Shown: piece after piece, positions 54,099-64,000 of the stretch
How the letters are laid out: each line of letters begins with the position of its first letter
Position numbering within the stretch: position 1 is the first letter of the stretch
Assembly (NCBI GenBank): GCA_014529385.2
Contig: CM043954.1
Span: 95,747,247 to 95,811,246 of the forward strand
Direction: 5' to 3'
Length of the DNA stretch: 64,000 bases
Source: Adiantum capillus-veneris
Taxonomy: Eukaryota > Streptophyta > Polypodiopsida > Polypodiales > Pteridaceae
Notes under the pieces: generated by a model
The model's database searches: none
Told to the model about the DNA's origin: nothing
What the model saw: only the letters and a program-made list of their open reading frames with translations
Program-made: the position numbers and the translations under genes

Positions 54099-54690
54099 CC
54101 CCAACTTAGGGATTCGAGATGTCCTCATCTCGAGAATAAGTGAGGCTAGTCCTTCTCTCATTACCAGTCATCCATCATTATGTCCAAAAGGGGTGTGTCC
54201 TTAGTCTGCTTCAGTTGCTACTACTACTCTATTAGTTAGACATGGACCAAGTATTTTGATAATTTCCCAACTCTCCACATTCAAAGCATTGAACATCCAA
54301 ACCTGAAGGATTTTGCACATTAGTGTCATAAGCTCTTTATGGTTGTCTATCATTGACGCTATATTCTATTCAACTCTTCTTATGATCCCTTGCTCCTTAA
54401 CTAGAGGTTTAGCTCGTAGTAAGATAAATTTTTTAGTGGTAGGTTTCAGGGCTTCCAATTGCAAGCTAATTGGTTCCCTTAGGCCTTGGAAAAAACAGAC
54501 TACATGTTTCTCTATAGTCGTTAGTGGTGCGTAATGTCTAAGCCTTACAAATTTTGAGTAGTACTCTTCCAAAGATAATATGTATTATTTCAAACTAGAG
54601 AACTCATTCATATTTATTGCTTCATGGGTAGGTGGAATTGGAGATGATCTCTTCAGACAGCTGATTCCGGTGTTAGAATCTAAAGCTACT
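54099..54690 (-). pseudogene. gag fragment with degraded zinc knuckle and fused element end
   Basis: Minus strand: THEAINMNEFSSLK, a stop, then EEYYSKFVRLRHYAPLTTIE and CFFQGLREPISLQLEAL (54366-54572) form the Gag segment common in gypsy elements. After it CFECGELGNYQNTW (about 54260) is a knuckle with His to Asn and the last Cys to Trp. Shortly after, MRTSRIPKLG-type sequence is the end of pol just before the LTR. Protease, RT and integrase are deleted between the knuckle and that end. Confidence 0.6.
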
Positions 54691-54715
54691 GGATATGTTG
54701 TTGGTGCAGCCAAAG

Positions 54716-56880
54716 TTGGTCCGAGCTAGGAAATGGTCCATGCCAAGCAGAGGCGGCACGCAAGTGTAGTGCAGAAGGCTAGGGCGGGTGCCAAGGACCT
54801 GGGCAGCGGAAGGGTGACGGAAAAGTATGTCTAAAGCGGTTTTCTAGGCCAAAAGTGCGACGAGAGGGTCCAGATGGGATGGTATATCAAGGTGTCCAAA
54901 ATGCCAAGTCAGTGCTCTAAAATGTAGTGTTTAGTGTGCTCTAGAAGCTGGTCTAGACAGCTCGTCAGAGCCCCGGTGCTCAAGATACTGCAGTTCAAAG
55001 ATAAAGTGTGTAGCAGATTCCTGACGGACAAGGCAGCTAGGTACAGGTGGTCCAGGCTGATGTCAGTATATACATGTGTAGTGCTCGAGTTGTGAAGCAT
55101 GCCGGTCTTCTCAGATTGCGAATCAAAGCTCTGGTTAGCAATTTATGGTAGATTGAAATTTTTTCAGGGGCTGGGTCTGAGCCCACTTGCCCGCATTGGG
55201 AAATACATCATTTGGTGTTTTCATGAGCTCGCCAGGTGTTTGGTGCGTAATATGCAGCATATGATGCTAATAGGAAGTGACTGCACGTCAAACGGAGTCC
55301 GGAGCACGGAGATATGCTCGACCAAAGTTAGCAGTTTGTGGCAAACGTGAGGAGCCAAATGCTTTTTTCCAAGTTTGGAACGCACTAATCGAGGTCGGGT
55401 TAAAGTCTCCTTGCGGGGGTCGGTATGTGAGCTTGAAGATTGGAATGTAGGGTTTCAATTGGGTTTGATGGCCGGTGCATAGGCCAACTGAGCAGAGAAT
55501 GGCCAACACTTAAGGATGGACCAAAAAATTGGTGGTTTTTGTGTAAAAAAAGAGGTTTTTGGGGAGTTCAAAGGCCAAAGGGGTGAGAAGTTTCCACGCG
55601 GACGGGATTATCCCACATGCAATGATAGGGCCCCCGGATTCATGGTATAAGGGCCATAGCGTGTAGCCTTTGGAGAGTGTATGAGGGAGCGGAAGCTCCC
55701 TTGAGCGTTGGTGATGGTGGCCCAAATGGGGGCACTATGGCAGGTTGTGCGCGACGTTGCAGAGGGGAGAAGGCGGCGTTTTGGCTGAGGGCGGCGTGCC
55801 CGCGTGGAAGTGAGTCGGCGCCCGTGAGGTAGCCTGCTAACGTGGCAGTACCCAAGCAAGGGTGCGTGCCCGCGGTCCTCGAGGCCCGAGTTTTGAAGAG
55901 AGGAGGACTCCCCCCCCCCCCCCCCAATAGCAACCTCGCTATTGCGAGTCTAGGGGAGGAGTCCCACAGCGAAGTGAGGCAGCAGGGTAGTGAGCAGGGG
56001 TGAGAGAGAAGGAGCCAAGAGGCCACTACTCCAAGGCCGGACAAAGGCAAAAAGTAAGTCCGGACAAAGGCCGGAACCAAAGCAAGGAGAGAGGGAGAAA
56101 TAGAGGAGGGGAGGAAGCAAGTGTGAGCCGGACAAATGAGTCAAAAAAGAGGAGTGAATAATGGTAGCCCCAAAGGGGTAAAAAATGAAGGTGAAAAAAA
56201 CAAAAATAAGGAGAAGCCAAGGGGCAATAGCGACGTCTCTATTGCACCCCCCAAGTGCAAAAGAGAGAGGAAGAGAGCAGATAGAGCAAAGCGGTGCCCC
56301 CTTCCCAAAAATGCCAAATTAGGGTACCAAGTGGATCGATTGAAGGGCAATTTCCCAAATTGGAGCCCCCCCCTATAAAAGTCAAAATTGGATCAAATTA
56401 GTGGCTTTTTTATGGCTTTTTGGATACCGTTTGAAGCCTGCAAAGTGGAGTTCTCTAGCAAGCTAGCCCCTTTGTAACTTTGTGAAAAAAATGGCCATGG
56501 TGATGGGAGTGGAATCCAGTGTACATGTTTTTTGAAGTGCAATCAAGCCACCGTTGTCCCCTCTTGCTGTTGTTTCCCCTTCCCCCCTTCTCTTTCTCCT
56601 GCTTTCATGTTTCTCCTCGGTGCCAGCTGTGTGGAACTGTGTGCCCCCCCAGACCGATGGTGATTTGTGTGAGAGAGTGAGATTGAGCAGCTGTGAGTGT
56701 GTGTAAGGGTGGAGACAGGTCGTGGCAACGAGTGTGCGTTTTGTGGTGGATTTGAGGAGTGTGTGAGTGGTGAAAATTGGGTAGGCGGTGGTCTGCTAGT
56801 GTGAAGTGTGTCTTTTGAAGGTGCTATAGAGAGGCCCTTGTGTTTGTGCCGGGCGTGTTCCCCCATTCTCCCTCTTCACC
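54716..56880 (+). repeat. LTR-like region related to 25.7-26.4 kb
   Basis: CAAACGGAGTCCGGAGC at 55289 and the GGGGCTGGGT block resemble gypsy LTR phrases and parallel 25.7-26.0 kb. TATAA-type boxes lie at 55648 (TATAAGGGCC) and 56373 (CTATAAAAGTC). The minus-strand frame 55640-56080 is a C/G-composition artefact. A C16 run lies at 55910-55925. Boundaries are uncertain. Confidence 0.4.
55925..56244. repeat. Two 20-base hairpin motifs exactly 300 bp apart
   Basis: 55925-55944 CAATAGCAACCTCGCTATTG and 56225-56244 CAATAGCGACGTCTCTATTG. Both have CAATAG/CTATTG arms. Confidence 0.75.
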
Positions 56881-56894
56881 GTCAGTTCCAATAG

Positions 56895-57476
56895 TGAGAC
56901 TAGAACAGAGCATTGACTTAATTGAAATAGATAATTGAACTAAAATATGATACTGAAACAAGAGACATAGCTAGAAAACTAGGGAGAGTATTTGCCAATT
57001 CAGATTAATAGCTCAATGTCAACCAGTAGAGTGTGTAAAGGTTCAAGCTTAGATGATTACAGAATTGATGATTACAAAGTGAAACTAGAGGTGAAGAGCT
57101 GGAAAGTGCTAAGAAGCTAAAGCCAAATACAAATAGTTCAGGAACTCAATTACAATGTAGCGGGTCCTATTTATAGCTCTCTTGAGTTACTACAGTAATT
57201 GCCTATGGTAATTATTTCCAGTCTGACTGCCTCCCGCTAGTCCAATTTCTAAGGGATAGTTCCCGCCTACCACAACTGTCTTCGCCTCCTACATCCTTCC
57301 TTCCTTTCTTGAAATTTGGTATGATTTTAAACTTTCTGAAAAAAATCCACCGCATGATTCTGATTTGGTGCTATTGAGTTGGCTAATGTTCCTCATGAGT
57401 TTGGCCAATGCTCCTCATGATACCACTCTTTCAGTATGGCTTTATGCCATATTTCATGCTTGTTGAGTGCTTGACA
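56895..57476 (-). repeat. 3' LTR (about 580 bp) of the last Ty3/gypsy element
   Basis: The minus strand starts TGTCAAGCACTCAAC at 57476 after ATTATAGGGG, and ends near TCTAGTCTCA at 56895. A strong CTATAAATAG box lies at 57168-57177 on the minus strand. The partner LTR is outside the window, so the ends are inferred. Confidence 0.55.
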
Positions 57477-57526
57477 CCCCTATAATTCTAATTCCAAGGG
57501 TGGTCAACCAAGGAGATCCCAGCGCC

Positions 57527-60500
57527 TTACTGGAAAAATCCACCGTCTGATTTTGAGATGGAACTACCCAGTATCCTTTCACTGAACCCGCTTCCTCTTG
57601 CCCTTGTTTGTTGTGGGTGCCACAGAAGTCCCAATGCCAGCATTGTCCTTCTAGCTACAAATGGACTCTTGCTCAAGATAATCCGCCTCTCAATGGACAT
57701 CTCAAATTCATAAGGCGTGAGAGGGTTGTAAGGTTTGGTGTCGGGATCATATATAGTGCATTTTCCCTTTGTCGGTCCAATTTGTGACAGTGCGAGACAA
57801 TGTGGATCCATCCCTAGGGAAGAGGCTGATTTGTCTTTATTCTTGCTTCGAAGAGAATCTCACCCATTTCTCTGTATTCTGGTCCCAGTCCTGGTTTAGC
57901 TGTGATATTCTTTTTAGGGATTTTGGAAGACTCCACAGTTAGTTGCAGCAACTAATTTGTGATCTTCGTTAAACCTTGGAGTTGGATCTTCCACTGTCCC
58001 ATACAGAGTTTGACCATTTGCATTTCACCCTGCATCTCCATGACATTATCCAATTTAAGGGCATCATTGATCAGTGTTTGCCAAGTTTTCCATTCCACAG
58101 TGGCCCACTCATACCAATTCTGAAGGTCATTAGTGATACCAAAGTAAGTGAGCTGGTCCACTAGTTCAGGATACTAGGGATACAAGGCCGGAAATAATTT
58201 GGGTAGTTCAGCTTCTTTAGCAGGTAATGCATACAAGAGAACTGGAGAATCAGGCACAAACTCCAAAAAATTTAAAATGGTTTGGTACTCCTGCTGCATC
58301 ATCTTTTTGGTAACCCGGACTAGCTGAAAAAGGCTTCGAAGAGCAGTTGCATGTTCTCCTACTGTCATTTGAATCCAAGGTCCCTTGATGCTAGAAGCCT
58401 GTTCTTCAATGATGGCCTGCAATTGTTGGTCTAGAACTCCTCTGGCAATTTGCATCTGAAGTAAAACTTCTTTCAGCTGATTTTTGACTTCCTTCATACA
58501 TTTGTATGTTGGCATGTTTCCAAAGAGCAAGTCCAACTCCAGGGCTAAGGAATGTCGGTCTGCAATGAACTATCGTTGCCAATGTGGATTGGCTATCCTA
58601 TCATCAGGAGTGAGTGCCCACTCAGGTACCCTGTCTATAACAGGTGGATTCTTCTGGGATGCTCGAGAAATTGGCACACTTCTTGATCATGAAAGTTGAT
58701 TTTCTAGTGTTGTACCATTTCTCTAGCTCCAACATATAGCATTTGAAAGCGCGTCATCAGAGATCAGAGTATCATCCTCCAGATACATCCTTGTAATTGG
58801 AGTGTATTGATGTCTCAATCTCTTATTTAGTGTGATGAGCTATAATGAATGTTTCTCATCACCATTCAGGGACTCAGTCACGGCTTTGGCTTTTCCTTTG
58901 TTGTCAACAAGGTGTTGTGGCTGGTGTACTGGACAATCTTCAATTTGGCCCACCCTTCTCTCCACTGCGTGGCTGTTGATCCTCAGACTACTGGTTGCCA
59001 GACTGCTGGTCTGTCTTGTCTTTGTACTAGTCTGGCTAGGCTCTATTGGGCTGACTGTCCCCTATAGCAGCGGATCCACCAGATCTAGATCCTAAAGGTA
59101 GAGAAGGAGGAAAATCATCATCTTCGCCATCTGGCTTGTCTGCCTAGTTGTCCTCTCCTTCTTCATCCTTCTCTTCTTCCCTCTCAAAATCCTCATAAGG
59201 ATTATTCTGTTTTTCAATGCAATCCATGATGGCTTGATTCGCCAATGCTGTATTGTATTCTAAGAGCTTATCATGTAGATCACTTTGAATAGTCTACATT
59301 AGGGCTTTCAGATTATCCATATTCAGAGTGACATTGCCCTCTGGACTCAAAATATCAGCAAGATTATTCTAGACATATCTCTCTATCAAAGAAGCCTTGA
59401 TCACAATGTGAGATGTCATCAGTTCTTTGTAATTCGTCCTTTTCATTCGGAGAAAAGTTTGAAAGCGATCAGCATCTCTCAAAGTTGCTGCCTCTTCCTT
59501 TAACTGCCAATTTTCTATTTCTATTTTTAGCAGATCATTGATTGTCCTTATTGACTGATTCTCAACAATAGTATCCCAGCCACATCCTTCTGGAGTTTTT
59601 GAACTTGTTGCTGGCTGCTCTCTAAGTCTTCTTTGAGCTTAACCACTTGCTCACTAGGCACCGATGCATCCATCATCTGACCTAAAGCATTGACAATATA
59701 TGGTATTTCATGATGATTGGATAAGTATTGAGCAGCCATCAGCTACATTTTCTTGGTCAGATTGAACTGGCTCATAAGCCATTACAGGAGCCATGTATGG
59801 TAATTGTGCTAAATCAGTGGTCTGAAATGTGAGTTTGCCTTTAAGCGGGTTATGCTGCAGTTTATCTTTCTTGGCAATGGACAAGGCTAATTTACTAAAT
59901 GAAATTATGTTTGATGGACTGCTAGGTACTGGTCCCTTCTCCTTATCTTGTACTACAGGCTGTGTAGCACTTGTCTTTTCTTTGGAGCCCTTTCTAGTGT
60001 CACTGTCTATTGGGGTATGTTCCTCTTGCTCGCCCTTTGCAGTACTAGTCTTTGCTGAACTTTGTTCTTCAGTTGTGGCTGAAGTTTGGCCTGGTGAAGC
60101 TTTCCCAGTAGACAAAGGCTTTGCTTGATTTTCTAGCTGCTTAATAAAAGCAGTGCCTTTGACCAATGTAGGCCTTGATTTCTTTGAACCACTGGCCTCC
60201 CCTGGTGTAGCCTTCCTCTTTTGTCTAGTTGGATCCAGCTGATTTCCTGGAGTTTCTTCATCTGAAGAAATCTCAACATCGTTGGTCTCTAGAATGGGAT
60301 TTTGACTCCAAGCCATCCGTACCTGATAATGAGCATTTGGAGAAGTTGCCCACCACCAGTAAAGAAATTGCCAGACATGTCAAGCTTTGAAAACATCCTG
60401 GGATTTCAATTTGGCAGTCAATTTCTTTGCAAGAAGCATGGCAAATAGCTTTTCTGACACATATGTTGGGTTGTTTTCAGACTCACCGCTTCAGCAACAA

Positions 60501-61133
60501 ACATGTAACTGGCAAGGACGTCCAAACCTACTACTGGAACCCCTTGTACACTAGCCTTCTATTTTTCTTAGCTGCTTCATCTTCTCTGAGAGCAGAACTT
60601 ATCTGTTCTGTAGTTGCTATGTTCGGCTTAGGCTCATTAGGCATTTTGAAAGCATACGCAATACTATCAGGAGTTGATGTAACCTTTATACCATTGACAA
60701 CAGCAGTGCCATCTTTGGCATTGAAGGAATCAAAAACCTGCTTGATTATATCCGTGTCAAAGTCTATTCTGGTAGCTTGCACCACCACATGCAAGTCCCA
60801 TAGTTGCAGTAACACTTTGGCCTCTTTAGTGAACACATTCCTTTGTATCTTGCTGTGGGGAATAAGTGGTAGAGAGGCTTTAACAGTGGTAATGAGTGCC
60901 GAAGTTGCATCTATGATATCCTGCATCTTCTCCGACATTTTCCTCCTACCCATGCACTGTGAGGACGATAAGTCTGTAGAGGAAGAAGATTTACTTGGAT
61001 AGTCAAAGCCGCAACCCGATGTGTCAAGTAAAGATAGGTAGTGTTCGACAGAGTTTGCTGACAATGAAGTTTGAGGTTGTAGTGAAGACTCCTCAGAGCT
61101 CGGCGATGGCAAATTGTAACAATTGAGAGACAT
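57527..61133 (-). pseudogene. Extra ~1,150-codon reading frame downstream of integrase
   Basis: Open pieces follow one another on one strand with few stops: 61133-60531 (200 codons, MSLNCYNLPSPSSEES, then DFDTDIIKQVFDSFNAKDG), 60316-59708 (Ser/Thr/Lys-rich with a QKRKATPGEASGSKKSR basic cluster), 59739-59548 (coiled-coil-like VVKLKEDLESSQQQVQKLQK), an acidic stretch near 59150, 58536-58174 (helical, MKEVKNQLKEVLLQMQIARG), 58161-57952 and 57811-57527. No transmembrane segment or enzyme motif is seen, so an envelope-like role is not supported. The basic cluster could be a nuclear-localisation signal. No family is recognised. Confidence 0.55.
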
Positions 61134-61559
61134 TGCTTAGGAGATTTGTGAGGAAGAATACCCACCCTCCTTACTGTTATACGTGTTTTCGCCATAAAAG
61201 CTCCAGTACTTACCTTTCCTAGAGTTCTGTGCACCGTCGGTGATGTGGCATACATGCATTGTCTTATACTCCCCATGTTCCTTCTAATGATTATCACTGG
61301 TCCTTTTTCCCATAAATACAAATACCAATTTTGACACTTCACTGACTCTAATACTGGCACTATTTTGTCATGCTGAGACTTTGCTGACACCGTGACTGGC
61401 TCTAGTACTTGTTGTAGATGGAAAAGATTCAGAATAGCTGCTTCTGAGAATTCCGGACCATCAGTACCCAGAATGCCAATATCCTCTTCTCTGGAAGTCT
61501 CTTTCTCATTAGAATAATGTAGCTTGATCTTGGCCCTGATATAAACACCTAAAAGAAGT

Positions 61560-62700
61560 AATCCAGATAAATCGTTCAACCTTACTGTGCCATTGGAAAA
61601 CACCCAGTCGACTTCATATGGACCAGCCCAAGCTATCTTTAAGTTTGTCTTCTTTGGAACCAGTTTGGATTGATAGAGCAAAACCAAGTCACCCTTCTGA
61701 AATTCCCTAACTTTGATTCTCTTATCATGCCAGTGCTTCCTTCTTTGCTGAACAATCTCCTGTTCTAGCATAGCTTGTTGTCTTAACTCATCCAACTGTG
61801 TTAATTCCTCCAGTCTCCTGTTCCAGCATAGCTCGTTGTCTTAACTCATCCAACTGTGTTAATTCATCCAGTCTCTATTTAAGATTATGATTAAAATCTA
61901 GTCCATATTCCACCTCCATCTTAAGACTGGGAATCACAAATTCCATAGACACTACAACTTCATTACCATACATCATTCTGAATGGTGTCAGTCCAGTGGG
62001 GTAACTTTGTAACTTGTCCTGTCCAGTAAGCCCATAGAGCAGTTTGGAGCTTAATATCACACGGGTGTGGTTCCTTTTGCACAATCTTGGTGAGAATGTT
62101 CTTTATGGTTTTGTTATTTTTCTTAGCTTGCCCATTACACCTGGGATAATATGTCATTGACTTCCTATGTTTTACTGAAAGCATTTTCGTCAGAATATCC
62201 ATAATATCATGAATAAAGTGTGTTCCTTGATCAGACACAATCTCCACAGGGCATCCATAACAACAAATAATATTTTCAAATAAGAAGACAGTAGTGGACT
62301 TTGTGGTGTTATCTGGAAGATCCTTGGCCTTGACCCATTTGGTGACATAACAAGTGGCCATCAATATATACCGGTTCTTCCTAGGAGTAATTTTCTTGAA
62401 TGGACCCATGAAGTCCAGACCCCATTTCATAAACACTCCCAGCTGAACTGGAGTGAGTGGAGTCATATCTGTTGTTATTGGTCTACCCATCCTCTAACAT
62501 ATATCACATGTTTTACAAAAACTTTGAACATCATGTATTAGAGTTTGCCACCACAATCCAGCCTGCAAAATCTTTTTTAAGTAATAACAGTGGAGAAATG
62601 TCCTCCAAAATCCCCTTCGTGTGCTTCAAAAATAACTTGCATCCTTCCTTCCATCTACACACACCTTCGAAGAACCCCATCTAGTCCCAATCTATAGAGA
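61560..62700 (-). pseudogene. Integrase (catalytic Glu replaced)
   Basis: KWGLDFMGPFKKITP (first Asp), VEIVSDQGTHFIHD (second Asp) and YPRCNGQAKKNNKTIKN, where the conserved Glu after GQA is Lys. An HHCC remnant (WWQTLIHDVQSFCKTCDICQ) lies at 62500-62600 in another frame. LTPFRMMYGNEVVVSMEFV (about 61970) closes the core. IKVREFQKGDLVLLYQSK and WAGPYEVDWVFSNGTVRL (61690-61580) are the C-terminal GPY/F module. A 58-bp duplication shifts the frame before the tail. Confidence 0.8.
61756..61871. repeat. 58-bp tandem duplication in integrase tail
   Basis: TCTCCTGTTCTAGCATAGCT (61756) recurs as TCTCCTGTTCCAGCATAGCT at 61814. The length is not a multiple of three. Confidence 0.9.
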
Positions 62701-62843
62701 AACCCTCCGATGATGGTCAACTTCAGACTCTTAATAATCATAGTCTTCTTTTGATTTTGAGTCCAGCTGTCTGGGAATCCTCCTCTGGAAAGGAGCTGAT
62801 ATACATCCGACCATTCTGGACCTGTGTTTTCCTCAACTGTTAC

Positions 62844-63330
62844 CTAGAACAATTCTTCATCCAATGGCCCATCCCTCGAGTATATTTTTGAATAACCATC
62901 AGTGCTTCTGGACAGGAAATCAGCTCTAGAATGGGATTTAACAAGATTATGGAATATACGGAATTCAAATTCCATGAGGAACATCATCCATCTAATCAAT
63001 CGGCCTTGAATAATGACTTTGTTGATCAAAAACAACAATGCTTGATGATCCACATAAAAATAAAACAGCTTTACCAGTAGATAATGTCAAAATTTAGTGG
63101 CACTAAAAACCATTCCTAAAGCGTCTCTCCGTAGTAGTGTATCCTTGTTCAGCCTGACTGAATCTCGGACTATTAGCAAAATATACTGGATAGTCAGTCC
63201 TCCCTTCTGGTTGAGCTAGGATTTCTCCCATTGCTGGTCTTGATGTATCAACATGCACATGGAAAATAACTTCCCAATCCGGCTGCCGGAGTACTGGCTT
63301 ACTGATGATGGCATTCTTCAATTTTGAAAA
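62844..63330 (-). pseudogene. RNase H
   Basis: FHVHVDTSRPAMGEILAQPE (63103-63321) and YPVYFANSPRFSQAEQGYTT, then after a shift MDHQALLFLINKVI, MMFLMEFEFRIFHN and SHSRADFLSR (62844-63053) match gypsy RNase H. Confidence 0.8.
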
Positions 63331-63539
63331 CTCTCCTCACGTTCAGCTGTCCAATTGAAATTGCTGGTTTTCTTTGTGAGCTCATACAAGGGTTATGCCT
63401 TGGTGGAAGCAAACATATGAATAAATATTCTATAAAATTTGATATATCCCAAAAATGAACTTCACTCGGATGTTGTGCAAGGTGCCTTGGCCTGCTGGAC
63501 ACTCTGGATCTTATCATTGGCCATCTCAATGCCATTCCT

Positions 63540-64000
63540 GGACACTATATGTACCAGTAGCTATCCCTTCTAGACCAGAAAAACAGATTTGAATGGGTTC
63601 AAACAGATTCTCTTTTCCTTGCATCTTTGAAAGACAATTTCCAAAAATAATAAATGCTTCTCCTCTGTTGAAAACACAGTGAAATCATCCATGAATATAG
63701 CAAGAAATCGATGCAAGAATTCACTGAATATTTCCATCATACACCATTGGAAAGTTGTTGGAGCATTGCAAAGACCAAATGGCATCACCAGATACATGAA
63801 TGTACCCCATTTAATGATAAAAGCGGTTTTACTCCGATCTTCAGGAGTAATCTTTAGCTAATTATAACCACTATAGCCATCCATGAAGCTATACATCTCT
63901 TCGCCTACAATCTCATCAAGAAGCATGTCTGTAAAAGGTAATGGAAAAGGATCCTTGATTGTTTGAGAATTTAGCTTTTGATAATCCACACACACCCTAA
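63540..64000 (-). pseudogene. Reverse transcriptase (partial, runs off window)
   Basis: Read from the right edge: RVCVDYQKLNSQTIKDPFPL, MLLDEIVGEEMYSFMDGYSG (first Asp), a TAG after GYN near 63856, then EDRSKTAFIIKWGTFMYLVM, PFGLCNAPTTFQ and LAIFMDDFTVFST (FMDD intact, about 63690), then CKEKRICLNPFKSVFLV. It polymerises element DNA. Confidence 0.85.

Larger units (their letters stand above)
56895..64000 (-). mobile_element. Ty3/gypsy element with long extra reading frame, cut by window edge
   Basis: Minus-strand order from the right edge: RT (64000-63560), RNase H (63330-62844), integrase (62700-61560), extra frame (61133-57527), 3' LTR (57476-56895). The 5' LTR, gag and protease are outside the window. 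An additional frame downstream of integrase is known in some plant gypsy lineages (Athila, Tat-type). Lineage is not decided here. Confidence 0.75.

Noticed and set aside
55640-56080. 146-codon minus-strand frame
   Set aside because: Its composition follows G/C-rich LTR-like DNA and a C16 run; no domain.
57527-61133. Envelope-like gene
   Set aside because: No signal peptide or membrane segment is visible; the composition is basic, coiled-coil-like and acidic instead.

Overview
This window looks like repeat-dense nuclear DNA from a land plant with a large genome. Almost everything recognisable is a decayed retroelement: Ty3/gypsy and Copia-type LTR elements, a LINE, and tRNA-related short repeats, all embedded in long (GA)n/(TC)n tracts. 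The density of old, nested insertions and the styles of the gag-pol and LINE proteins remind me of gymnosperm repeats. That is an impression from family resemblance, not a demonstrated assignment. No convincing intact host gene was found. The best host-gene-like candidate is a duplicated, broken gene at 7.7-8.2 and 15.9-16.3 kb whose first copy has a TATA box and a G-box.

Layout. 1-6454: a tandem LTR-internal-LTR-internal-LTR arrangement of an element with a gag-like reading frame and no visible pol. 6.5-19.5 kb: a patchwork of a repeated family called R here (about four partial copies carrying a tRNA-like segment), the duplicated broken gene, two further tRNA-like segments on the minus strand, and a short minus-strand Copia-type element (10728-12582). 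19.5-25.1 kb: a plus-strand Ty3/gypsy element with gag, zinc knuckle, protease, RT and an integrase-end/chromodomain-like remnant; RNase H and most of the integrase are deleted. 25.5-27.2 kb: LTR-like DNA related to 54.7-56.9 kb. 28.0-29.6 kb: a 1.6-kb purine tract.

29.66-41.67 kb: a minus-strand LINE split by a nearly complete plus-strand Ty3/gypsy element (31839-40217) that still has both LTRs, a 606-codon open RT-RNase H frame and a 260-codon integrase frame. 41.7-42.4 kb: an orphan retropepsin-like fragment. 42.4-52 kb: a minus-strand Ty3/gypsy element whose upstream region holds a diverged ~284-bp tandem array with an AT-rich palindrome repeated at nearly exact spacing. 52.8-54.7 kb: a minus-strand Ty3/gypsy remnant (LTR, gag and zinc-knuckle fragment). 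56.9-64.0 kb: a minus-strand Ty3/gypsy element cut by the window edge, with a large extra reading frame of about 3.6 kb between integrase and 3' LTR that I cannot assign.

The genes do not form a host pathway. They are successive insertions of selfish elements, and their nesting gives relative ages: the LINE is older than the gypsy element inside it. The two most unusual signals are the palindrome array at 50.5-51.8 kb and the extra reading frame at 57.5-61.1 kb. Many ORFs, notably those in the GA tract, are composition artefacts. All coordinates of degenerate elements are estimates read by eye.
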